DNA from: Leucosporidium creatinivorum
Lineage: Eukaryota > Basidiomycota > Microbotryomycetes > Leucosporidiales > Leucosporidiaceae
Assembly: GCA_001600635.1 (NCBI GenBank)
Contig: BCKL01000008.1
Coordinates: forward strand, 591,770-655,769
DNA: 64,000 bases
Reading direction: 5' to 3'
The position numbers were made by a program, and so were the translations under genes. How positions within the stretch are numbered: position 1 is the first letter of the stretch; the number at the start of each line of letters is the position of its first letter. Under the pieces are notes generated by a model. It was not told the DNA's origin, did not search any database, and saw only the letters and a program-made list of their open reading frames with translations. This document shows, in pieces, positions 1 to 10,030 of this stretch.

Positions 1-1805
1 GGGAGCTAGGAGCTCTCGCTGGGACGCCGGTGGTGTCGAGTCGGCCGAACCCGCGCGAGGCGGCGAGGTTGCGGGCGGAAGAGGCGGAGAAGGAGAAGGA
101 GGGTGGAGGTGGGAAGAAGGGCAAGGAGAAGGAGAAGGAGAAGGAGAAGGAGAAGGCGCCGCCCTCTGCAGCCAAGGGCAAGGGCAAGGAGCAGGAGCAG
201 CAGCCCAAGCGTACGGAGAGGAGCAAGTCGAGCGAGGAGAAGGATGTAGGCAAGACGAAGCGGTCCTCTCTCGACGAGGAAGAGCTCAAGGTCGTCGATG
301 TTGATCCTCGCGCCTCATTCAAGCTGTTTGAGTCTGGGTGAGTCGAGCTCTTCTTTTCTGACAGCGCTCGCCCCGAGCTGACTCGACTTCATTTCGCAGA
401 TGGGTCCTGCCCGAGGGCTCTTCGCGCCGCCGTAGCAGTTCGTTCTCGCCGCCGCCACTCTATACTATCCAGCACAACGCTGAGACTATTGCATCTGACC
501 TCCCTATAGCTATCGCCGACCCGCCGGCCGTCGTAGCGCCTACTCCGTCAACCTCTCGCCGTGGCTTCGCCTACGAGCCTATCATCGAATCCGACCCCGC
601 CGACGCCGACGCCGAAACCGCCGCCGCTCGTGAGCCTTCGCCGGAGGAAGTCGCCGTCAAGACGCCTGCCGCGCCCAGCAAGAAGGCCGCCGCCCCTCCT
701 ACTCGTTCTCGCAAGGGCAAGGAGAAGGAGGTCGAGGCGCCACCACCAGAGGAGGAGAAGCCCGGCGAGACTGCCGAAGAACCTGCAGCAGGCCGCTCGG
801 CGAGGAAGTCGACGGCAGCAGCGCGCGAGTCGGTCGCTCCTCCGCCAAAGCCGAGGTTGCGCGCCGAGAGGACGCCCAAGAGCAAGAGCAAGGAGCAGTC
901 GGCGGAGAAGGACGCCAGTGGAGACGTCGAGATGAAGGTTGATGTGGCCGCCGTCGCCGAGGAGGGAGAGGCGCCCAAGTCGGCTCGTCGCAAGGGTATC
1001 GACCGGCAGCCCTTCATCGACTGGCAGCAGCAGGTAGCTTCGTACGAGGACAAGGTCGCCGTTACTAAGGATACCGAGCTCTTCGATGGTGAGTTGCTCG
1101 CTGCTCGCCTCGCTTCCGAATGAGTCGTTTATTCTCGTCTCGCCGCAGGTCTCCTCGTCTGGGCTCGGACTCTTGGAAACTGGCCCTTCCCCGCCGAGAT
1201 TGCCGACCCCGACGACGAGGATACACCCAAAGCGCTACTTAACGCCAAGCCACCTCGCGCCGAGCATGAGGAGCTCATCCCCGTCCGTCGCAGTCACTCC
1301 CTCGAGCTTTGCAGCCGCGCTGACCTCTTGTCTCTTCACAACAGGTCATGTTCTTTGACAATACTCGTAGCGGGTGAGCTCGTTACTCGCGCCTTTCACT
1401 CGTGAGCGGACAGCTAACTCGAAACTCTCGCCCGCCTTCGCAGCTGCTGGTGCTCTCGCAAGGAAATGCGCCTCCTCGGCGAATGCGACGAGCTGGATCA
1501 GCTTCTTCTTCAGCACCACTCAATCAACACCATCAACAAGTACCGTCAAAAGCCTCTCACCGAGCAAGCTGCCTCTGTACACGTCGAGCATCTCGTAAGT
1601 CTTGCTTGCTCGACCGGCGAGCTAGAGATAGCTGACATCGTCTTCCTCGCTACAGCAAGAGGCTTTTACTTGGGCCAGGACGATGATGGAGTCAGACGCG
1701 GAGTTGGAGACGGACGAGAAGCCGACCAAAGCGGTTCAGGCGCAGACTCGCCGAGAGCTGAGGACGAGGGCGGGGGAGAAGGGGAAGAAGCAGGGGAAGA
1801 AGTAG
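1..1805 (+). CDS. PWWP-domain chromatin protein (BRPF/Nto1-like?), 5' partial
   Basis: The reading frame is open to the window edge, so the start lies upstream; no true ATG is visible here. Exons are 1-337, 400-1088, 1149-1282, 1345-1373, 1444-1594 and 1656-1805 (TAG). All splice phases agree. The first part is a very charged Lys/Glu linker with KEKEKEKEK runs, then a segment FKLFESGWVLPEGSSRRR, then more basic low-complexity sequence. The C-terminal third holds a PWWP fold: LLVWARTLGNWPFPAEI, followed across an intron by VMFFDNTRSGCW. PWWP domains bind methylated histone H3 tails together with DNA. A PWWP at the C-terminus behind a long charged linker resembles bromodomain-PHD (BRPF/Nto1) subunits of NuA3/MOZ acetyltransferase complexes, but the bromodomain and PHD regions would lie outside the window, so that assignment is inference. 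The PWWP call itself is firm. Confidence 0.6.
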
Positions 1806-2306
1806 TCGATTCCCGTCGGTAGTCTAATGCAGTCTTGTTGTTTGTGTCCAATTCTCGTGCCCTCGAGAGGCGAGGAAGCTGGCAGGCTTTCCGAGAGAGG
1901 CGTCGCCGAGCTCGAATTCGGCCGAGCTAGATCGCGCGACGGCACCCCTCACCTCGGCCGGTCGACCCTCAACAAGCCTCCGACCTTCTGTATGCCGAAT
2001 TACTGTGTCGACTTGACGAGTCTGGTAGCTAGCAAGCAGATCATGTTCGGCGGGTGCAAGGTTGAAGGACAAAATGCTCGATGTTCGCAGACTTCAAGCT
2101 GCCGCGAGAGCAGGAGCAGCTTTCAGTCCTATATCTCATAGCATGCTATCATCAATACCAGCCGAATTGATACATTTGACCACAAGGAGCGAATTGAAGG
2201 CCAGCGAAAGGCGGCTCGAATCAGCTCCTTGATCTCCTCGCCAATTTGCTCGAATCGCCTCGCTCGCCTGTAGCTTCTCAACCAGCACTCAATAAGCCTC
2301 AACAGT
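1806..2306. other. Intergenic region, PWWP gene to WDR89-like gene
   Basis: About 500 bases without a supportable gene. It should hold the 3' UTR of the PWWP gene and the promoter of the WD40 gene. No repeat, tRNA or conserved coding segment was recognised. Confidence 0.5.
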
Positions 2307-3741
2307 ATGGCAGCCCTCTTCCGCAAGCCCCCTCCCCTTCTCATCCCTGGTGCTGGCACGAACCCACTTCGCCTCGCTGGACAGGCAGCTTTCGCACCTG
2401 GCTCCGACAATGCGCCTTACGTGCTGCATGTCGTACCATTAGGATCGCAGGGCTACCTCTTTGCCGGCTCGGACGACTCGCTGCGCGCCTTCTCGCCGAC
2501 TTTGCAGCCGCTCGCGACGCTCAAGAGCTCGCAGAAGGGCATCACTTCGCTCGTTGCTGGCGCTGGCGAGGGAAGCACCGCAGTCTTCTCCACTGCTCGA
2601 GATGGTACCGTCGTCGGCTGGGATACGCGTGACCTCTCTAAGGAGGCTTTCAAGCTTCGCGGGGAGCTTCTGCGTCGTCCCCCTGCAAAAGAAGCGAGCT
2701 GACCAGCTGTGGACGAGCAGGACCGAAGGGCGCTCCCTACCTAACAGCATCGCAGAGTAGTGATCTGAGCTGCTTAGCTGTGGGCGCCGAGCTGTACCAC
2801 CACGAGACAAGCATCGACCTCTGGTGAGCATCGCAGGCTGTCTCTTCTCATCGCCGAGACTTGAGCTGATCCTCTCGAAACACAACAGGGATCTTCGAAC
2901 GATGAAGCTGCAGTCAACGTACACCGAGGCGCACTCCGACGACATCACCTCCCTCACCTTCCACCCTTCCCCTTCCCTCCCTCACGTCCTCCTCTCCGCT
3001 TCGGTCGACGGTCTCCTCAACACTTACGACGTGCGCGTGGCCGACGAGGATGACTCGGTGCTCAGTACATCGCAGGTCGGTGCGAGCTTGGTCTCGGCTG
3101 GATGGATGGCGCTGAAGGGTCAAGAGAATAGCGCCGAGCTCAAGGGAGTTTGGGGAGCGACCACCATCGAGACGCTGCAGCTGTGGGACGCTGAGGATGT
3201 AGGTCGACAGTCTGTACCTTTCGAGAGCCTCCGCTGATATCCCTCTCGCCCTCCAGTCCTCGCAGGTGGCTGACCTTGGCGACATTCGAGACGTTTGCTT
3301 GCAGCCATGGCGCTCGGACTACCTCATCGGCGCTCACTACAATCCTTCGCTAAACGGCGTCTGCATCATGACTGGCACACAAAAGTGAGCTTCTCCCTTC
3401 ATCAGTTTATCGAGCTACAGCGCTGACCTACTCGGGTGCAGGGGAGACATGGCCATCATCAACCTCTCGGATCCTGAGCGATGGGTGCTCGAGCATGTTC
3501 TGCCCGGGGTGGGAGGTCGCACTCTCGGGGGAGCAGGACACTCCGACATTGTCCGCTGTTCATACTTGGATACAAAGGTACGTCGCCTCGTGACGTCCAA
3601 GGCCTTGCCTGCTGCTTTTGAGGTGCTTTCGCGCCGTGACGAACAGGCCTGACCCTTTTGGCCTGCGCCGGTGCTCCTTCGCAGACATCGACGGTCGTTA
3701 CGGGAGGCGAGGATGGACAGATCTGCTTATGGTCGTTGTGA
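2307..3741 (+). CDS. WD40-repeat protein, WDR89-like
   Basis: Six exons: 2307-2673, 2748-2823, 2889-3198, 3257-3384, 3442-3577 and 3685-3741 (TGA). The first junction uses a GTCGTC donor and is the least certain. The translated protein begins MAALFRKPPPLLIPGAG and contains WD40-type blades, for example DDSLRAFSP, DGTVVGWDTRDLS, HSDDITSLTFHPSPSLPHVL, SASVDGLLNTYDVR and, at the very C-terminus, TGGEDGQICLWSL. The order, length (about 360 residues) and the closing GEDGQICLW blade match the WDR89 family, a seven-bladed propeller of poorly defined function found in animals and fungi. It probably acts as a scaffold; no catalytic motif is seen. The gene lies between the PWWP gene and the siderophore transporter, all on the same strand, with about 290 bases before the next ATG. 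Confidence 0.75.
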
Positions 3742-4027
3742 AGCAAACGATATCCTACTTCACTAGCGACCTGCAGAGCTTGCCCAGCGAGCGGAGCCAG
3801 CCCTAACGAGTCGTGCCGGACTCCACACTCCGCGTCGACCTTGGCAACCCGCTAGCGCCCGGGACAAATTCTTTCTGCTCCCCTTCGCAATCAGATCATC
3901 AGATTCGACTCTCTCTCTTCTTCACTTCACTCCCTGCTTCATCCGCATCGCTGCCGCTGCCTTCACTTTCCCCTTCTCTTGTCTCGTTCGACCATCGCCG
4001 AGCTCCGAAGTTTTGCCCTCCGTCACC

Positions 4028-6694
4028 ATGGCCACCACTCGCTCCTCATCGCAAGAGCACGACCGGGAGGAGAAGGGTGATCTCTCCTCTGCGACTCCTT
4101 CCACCCACTCTGGTCCCTTCGACAACAAGACGATGGTAGACGACAATGGAGTGACCATCGTCGAGAAGTCGCGAGGAGTCGTTCAGATGGAGACCCTCAA
4201 CGACCGTCTCACCACCAAGTACCGCATCCTCCTGTATTCGTCTTTCGCTTTGCTCGCCTACGTGATGAGTCTCGGTGAGTTCTTGCTCTCTTTTTGCCGT
4301 CCGAGGCCGTCCTTCGGCGTTCGCTGACCCAACTCCGTCTCCTCCTCCCCCTCACATCCGCCCCACACTTCCTGCGTTCAACAATCACGCAGAACAGTAT
4401 ACCAACGGGAGTTATTTGACGGCGGCGACATCGGTCTCCTTCTCTGCGCACTCGACACTCGCCACGATCCGAAGCATCAAGTCGGTCTTCCAGGTGCGCC
4501 GAGTTTCTCCCAAGCCGCGGCACGCTCACTTCACTGACCATCTCGTCTGAATCTCCACTTCCATCTCTCCCACTCTCACCACCCTACAGGCCGTCTCTCA
4601 ACCTCCCATCGCCGCCATCGCCAACTCCTTCGGTCGTGTGGAGGCCTACTGCCTGTGCATCTTCCTCTACGCCGTCGGACAGGCTATTGCTGCTTCCGCA
4701 CCAAGCATCTATGCTTACGCTGTCGGCAATGCCGTCTACATCCTCGGTGTCACCGGCCTCTTCTTGCTCCAGGTGAGCTTGAAGTCTGTCGCTCTTTTTC
4801 GGCGCCGAGCTCAAGCTCACCATACTCTCGCCTATGCAGAACATCATCATCTCCGATATCTCGAGCACTCGCAACAGGCTGTTCTGGTCCATCTTCCCTT
4901 CCATTCCTGGTGTAGGTCTCTACGCTTCTCATTACCTTCGCTGCCGCCGCCGCTCTCCGGAGCCACTCTGCGCCCGATGCTGACTCGCTCTCCTCCTTCA
5001 ACAGGTCATCAACGTCTGGGTCAGCGGTGATATCACTCAATCGCTTCTCGGCGCGAAGCAGGAGACCGCGAACAATTGGCGTTGGGGACTCGGTGAGTGC
5101 GATCTCGGCGTTGCTGCAGCTTCACGACGCCGAAAGCTCACCACTCATTCCACAGGCATGTTCTGCATCCTCACTCCCGTTCTCGCCATTCCTATCATGC
5201 TCGCTCTCGGCTACGGTATGAGGCCACGCAAGAAGGACCCCAACGCCGCCGTCGTCGTTCCCCCTCCTCGCGCCGCCGGCAAGTCGTTCGGCGCCAAGTT
5301 CATGTCGGTCTTCTGGCAGCTCGATTTCGTCGGCCTTCTCCTCTTCGTCGCTGGAGCCGGAATGATTCTCGTGACCATCACCATTGCCAACGGAAAGGGA
5401 TCCAAGTGGAGCGACGGTGAGTCTTCCGCCGACCAGATCAACGCCGAGGAAAATCACTGATGTTTACCCTCTACTCTCACAGCTCACTGCATCGCGCTTC
5501 TCGTCGTCGGAGGCATCTGCACCATCGCCTTTGTCCTCTGGGAGCGCTTCGCCGCCCGCCACCCTCTCATCCCCTTCTCGCTCCTCACCAACCGCACCGT
5601 AATCGTCTGCTTCATCGTCGCCCTGGTCCACCCTGCCGCTGGAGGAGTCGTAGGTGGATACTTGTACACCTTCCTCGTCGTCGCTGGCAACCAGACGACC
5701 AAGTCGGCCACTCGCATCGGCTCCATCGCTTCCTTCTCGGGTACCCTCTGCGCCGCCGTCGCTGGAGTCATCGTGCGCTACACTCGCTACCTCAAGCCCA
5801 TCATCATCTTTGGCTTCTGTGTCGAGGTCCTTGCTCTCGGTATGTTCTCTCGTTGGAGGTGACTTTCACTCGGCGCTGACTCTCCTCGCTCACAGGCCTT
5901 ATGATCCGCTACCGTGGCAGCACCAACAGTCAGGGAGATCTCGCCATGGTCCAGGTCGTTCGTGGTATCGGATCCGGATTTATTGGCTTCCCGTAAGCTT
6001 CTCGCTCTCTACTTCCGACCTCAACGCTCGCCGCTCGCCGCTCTCGCGACAGCCCTAAGCTCCCTGCTTGGGCTTCGCTGCTTTTCAGGACGAAATGCTG
6101 ACATCATTTTCGACCGTTCTGCAGTACGCAAGCCGCCATTCAGACCGTCACCAAGCACGAGCGTGAGTTCTCAGCCTCGGTCACGATCCGAGCTGCGAAA
6201 CTGACCTCACTCTTCCATCTCTCGCCCTACGCAGACCTCGCCGCCATCACCGCCGCCTACTTGACCGTGTACTACCTCGCGGGAGGTATCGGATCAGCTA
6301 TCGGAGGAGGTATCTGGACCAACACCGTTCCCACCAAGATTCGGCAGTACATGAACAACGACACTCTCGCCGCTACCGCCTACTCCAACCCTCTCGGCTT
6401 CATCGTCAGCTATGGTGTTGGCACCCCTGAGCGTCTCGCCGTCGCCCGCGCTCAAGATGAGGCTCAGGTGAGCTTTCGCTTTGAGTCGCCGAACAGTTTC
6501 CTGACTCTTCCATGTCTCCACAGCGCATCATGACCATCACTGGAACCTGCATCGCTGTCATCGGTCTCATCTCCGTCCTCTTCCTCCAGTCCGTGCGATT
6601 GACGGACGAGCAGACCCTCGCCGAGATCGAGGAGCGCGATGATGGGGTCAACAAGCTCAAGGCCAAGACCGCCGCTGCTACCGTTGCTCAGTAG
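4028..6694 (+). CDS. Siderophore-iron MFS transporter (ARN/SIT/Mir type), 615 aa
   Basis: Eleven exons: 4028-4274, 4393-4493, 4590-4772, 4840-4911, 5005-5092, 5156-5416, 5483-5839, 5896-5992, 6125-6162, 6235-6467 and 6524-6694; coding length is an exact multiple of three. After a 60-residue acidic cytoplasmic N-terminus there are about 14 hydrophobic segments, as expected for the 14-TM fungal siderophore transporters. Family signatures seen are SLEQYTNGSYLTAATSVSF after TM1, NRLFWSIFPSIPGVINVWVSG in the middle and VVRGIGSGFIGFPTQAAIQT near TM11. These proteins import ferric hydroxamate siderophores by proton symport at the plasma membrane or in endosomes. No siderophore synthetase is adjacent, so the cell may take up foreign siderophores (inference). 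No GATA (Sfu1/Sre1-type) iron-repressor site was confirmed in the 286-base promoter. Start chosen at the Kozak-like CACCATGG at 4028. Confidence 0.88.
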
Positions 6695-7463
6695 ATTGTC
6701 TTGGGATTTGTCTCTCGGGCGTTGGAGCTCAACAGAGGCGCAGGTTTCGTTAGATGGGTGGGCCCCGAGCGTGGATGGGGCTCGTTGGAGATTTTGCTGT
6801 ACCCCTTTCATTCTTTAAAAGGCCGCTATAGTCGCCACAATGCAGATTAATCAGTCCCTGCTACATTAGCATCCGACCTGCGAGCTTGATTCTCACGAAG
6901 CGCAAGCCAACGATCTCTCGATGGGTTCGCACCTAGCTGCGCGGGAGTGGTAATATCTTAGTTCGGCGCTCGAGACGACCGGCGAGGGAAAGATGGCGAA
7001 TGAAGGGTTGCCAGCGGGCGTGGGTGAAGCTTACCATGGCGCAGAAGGTGTAGATCAACAGACCGATGACTGAGAAGGACCGTTCGAGGTCAGCTTCCTG
7101 TCGCGCTCATTACTTCGTCGGCGAACTCACTCAGCATGACCTTGCCCATGGCGAGGCAAAACTCGGCGTTGGCGAATCCCCTAGCGGTCCAGATGTTGAG
7201 CGAGGTTTTGAGCGAGGTGCACAGGATGCTGAGCTATAGCGCCGAGCGCCGAGGTGTAGAGGGGCGGGGGCGTTACTACTCCTGCAGTGAAGCAGCTCAG
7301 CGCACTTTGGGAGATTGCAGATCTGCTCACTGTGGGTAGCGACTGTTCTGCCCAGTCAGCTTCTCGCCGACCCAGATCCCCTTCGTCTCGCGAGCCTCGC
7401 CGACGAAATCCCTCTTTCGCTCCTCCCGCTCTCTCGACTCGACCACAACAGCTCGTTCAGCGC
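6695..7463. other. Intergenic region holding an inverted permease fragment
   Basis: About 770 bases between the siderophore transporter and the LRR gene. The central 320 bases (6909-7228) are a reversed copy of part of the amino-acid permease gene downstream, listed separately. The remainder has no recognisable coding potential and should contain the 3' UTR of the transporter and the promoter of the LRR gene. Confidence 0.7.
6909..7228 (-). pseudogene. Inverted duplicate of amino-acid permease exons 8-10 with introns
   Basis: Read on the minus strand, this segment matches 11415-11722 of the downstream permease gene almost base for base: the end of exon 8, intron 8, exon 9, intron 9 and the start of exon 10. 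Comparing by eye I count about seven substitutions over roughly 308 aligned bases, plus a 12-base duplication near 7205-7216 in this copy. Retained introns show that it arose by DNA duplication, not from an mRNA. Identity stops abruptly on both sides. It lacks the start, end and most membrane segments of the permease, so it cannot encode a transporter. The intronic and exonic parts are equally well preserved, which points to a recent event. Antisense transcription through it would make RNA complementary to the permease mRNA (inference). Confidence 0.92.
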
Positions 7464-9640
7464 ATGTTTGGCGCAGAGTACCGACCGCGTAGACCCACAA
7501 GAGCTGAAGAGCATGCAGACTTCGAGCAGCAGCAGGAGACGCGCCGGAAGCGCGTCAAGCGAGCACAAAATGAACACGAGCTGGCGACTCGGTGAGCTCG
7601 CTGGTGAGCCTGTAGGGTGCTAGTGCTGACTTTGGATGTACAGTCGAGACTCGGGCCTCGTCATGTCGGCCATTTCTGGGATCGGCTACCGCGACTTCGC
7701 TCTGGGACCTTCAAAGCCCAGCAAGACTCGTACACAGCTCGATCAGCTCGCCTACAGCAACAGGCGCATCCCATCCTCATCGAAGTCGACCTCCGTCGTA
7801 CCCGCCCTTCTGTCCATCTGCATCGCTCGAGTAGCAGACGGCTTTGGCTCTCCGGCTGCCTGGGATCATCTCGACCGCTACGCCCATCTCCCTCACGTCC
7901 CCGCTCTCCTGGAAGCCGTTCTCGCACGGATAGAAGGTCCGATCCTTCCGTTCGACGTTTGGCGCCGCTTCGCCATGGTCTTCGGCGACGACTTGCCAGG
8001 CCGAAGAAGGACGTATCGAGGACTCTGTGTAGCGGACGAAGCCGAGATCGACTGGATCAAGGAGGAGAACGAGCTCGCCGTGCAAGAATGGGCGTCGGCA
8101 GGACCGAGGGGCCGAGAGCTAGCGCCAACGCCGAGCTACTTCCTCGCCATCTTGGACCTCGCCCACGACGTCAGCTTCTCGGATCAAGACCTTTCGAAGC
8201 TCAGAAAAGTCGCGCCGCTACTCGCAGTCCTCAAGCTCGACTACACGCGGGTCTCGGACGACGGCATCGCTTGGATCGCGAGGCTCGCTTCTCAAGACGG
8301 CTGCTACCAACATCTCCAAGTCCTCTCGCTCAAGGGCTTGAGGAAGGTGACAGATGCTGGTGTGCTACGGCTGGCCAAGCTGAGGTTGAGGATGCTTGGT
8401 GAGCAGTCACTTCGGACGGACTTATGAGACTCGGCGCTGACCTCTTGCGGTTGCAGATCTTCGCGAGACGGCGTGCACCCAGCCCATCAGGTCACAGCTC
8501 AACCAAATCGCGTCGATCTCCCTCTCCAACGCTCCGCCACCCGTCAACTGGGCAACCGCACGCTACCGACAAGAGCTGGATCGCATCGGACTTGAACTCG
8601 AGCTGTTCGGCGGCTCCCTCTCCCTCTCTCGCACCCTCACTTACCTCCACTCGCTCGCCCACCGCTTCAACTACTCTACCGATGCTTCACCTCACTCCAC
8701 CAAGCCCATCTCGATCCATCTCAGCGCGATTACTCGGCAGTCAGCCCACGGCACCTCGTCAACTGCCTCGACGCCGAAGGCAAGCGAGGAGCTGTACAGG
8801 TACGAGATGGCAATCTCAACAAAGCCAAAAGCTGCCGCCTATCACCAGGCCTACGGCGGCGTGACCTCGACCATGAACATCTCGAGGCAGCTGCTCGAGG
8901 ACAGCGGCATCGTCGAGACGGAGAAGGGAGCAGCGTTTCGCTTTCGGAACGACGCCGTCATGGGAGGATCGTACATTGGAGCAGGCAAGACGGGAGGACG
9001 GTCGATGTACGATCTCGGGCAAAGGAAGCTGTCTGCCGAAACGGGACCGCTTTCGGACTCGGAGGAGGAGCTCGAGCTGGAGGCGCGGCGGCGAGAGCGG
9101 GAGGTCGAGGCGTTGGAAGTTTACGACGCTCAACCAGTAGGAGCGGGAGCCGCTCACTTCTATCGAGCTCCTCGACCCATCGTCTCGGATGCCAAACCTC
9201 GGAGCATCCTCGCCGCTTCGCCCTCGGACCTCATCCTCCTTCGCCATCTCCCGTTCCACCCTCCGTACAAACCACCACCGCCTACGGACGACTACACACT
9301 TCCCCTCGCTACACCTTCACAGCCACAGACGAGCTATACGGAGCTCGGCGCGGTACAACGTCGCAAGCGCCGAGACCACGACGCGGACGACGTTCTCGCG
9401 TTGTTCAGCTCGAACCCCTCGTCAACCAGCTCTCATAAACCTACATCCTCCTCATCACGACCACCCAAGCCTACCAACCCCTTCGCGGCTAAACGGAAGG
9501 CCGCTTCCAACCCGCCTCCCCCATCGGCTCGCCCCCCTCCTCCTCCTCCTCCAGCTCGCTCGGCCACTACTTCCCATACCCGCAAGGGACCCGTCCTCGC
9601 ACGCCCGCTCGGGCTTGCACCAATGTTTCGGAAGCGCTGA
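7464..9640 (+). CDS. Leucine-rich-repeat protein of unknown function, 688 aa
   Basis: Three exons: 7464-7591, 7644-8398 and 8457-9640, in phase throughout. The N-terminus is basic (MFGAEYRPRRPTR, then RRKRVKRAQ, a possible nuclear localisation signal). Residues about 220-300 contain repeats typical of cysteine-containing or RNI-like LRRs: LLAVLKLDYTRVSDDGIAWI, LQVLSLKGLRKVTDAGVLRL. The final third is low complexity with Glu/Arg-rich (SEEELELEARRREREVEALE) and Pro-rich (PPPPPPP) tracts and ends in a basic tail. I do not recognise a named orthologue. The LRR type is common in F-box adaptors of SCF ubiquitin ligases, but no F-box is visible. An ATG further upstream in the same frame (7287) could extend the protein by 59 residues; 7464 is preferred because the upstream sequence looks non-coding. 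The promoter abuts the inverted permease fragment. Confidence 0.7.
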
Positions 9641-10030
9641 AACGATGAGGAAAAGCCAGTCACATGTTCGGCAAAGTCGCCCGACCGCGACCTCGGTCAG
9701 AGAAAAAAAGAGACGATCGGGAAAGGCAGGCGAGCTGCTGGGTTTGCTCGGCGAAGGAGGCTGCAACGCTGATTGTATCTCGGTATCTATGGACGTCGGG
9801 GAGACCTCCACATACTAGTGTTATCTGTCTCCAGGCGTTGGCGCTGGCAGACGACGAACTCCACAAACGCTGCCCGAAGGAACAGGCGACTGTACGTCAC
9901 TCGCTAATATTGAGAGAACACTTGGCGGCGGAGATGGCGACCCCAGAAAGCGGATCTCGCGAGGTCGACTCTTCTCCTCCTTTCCCATCCGCTTGTTTTT
10001 CGCCTCTTTCAACCGACATCAACACCAGCT
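9641..10030. other. Intergenic region, LRR gene to amino-acid permease
   Basis: 390 bases without a gene. It includes the 3' UTR of the LRR gene and a pyrimidine-rich stretch (about 9965-10015) just before the permease ATG, typical of promoters and 5' UTRs in this window. Nothing else recognised. Confidence 0.5.

Noticed and set aside
6905-6990. GGTTCGCACC-like stretch that looked like a tRNA B-box
   Set aside because: No cloverleaf could be formed, and the sequence is part of the inverted permease copy.
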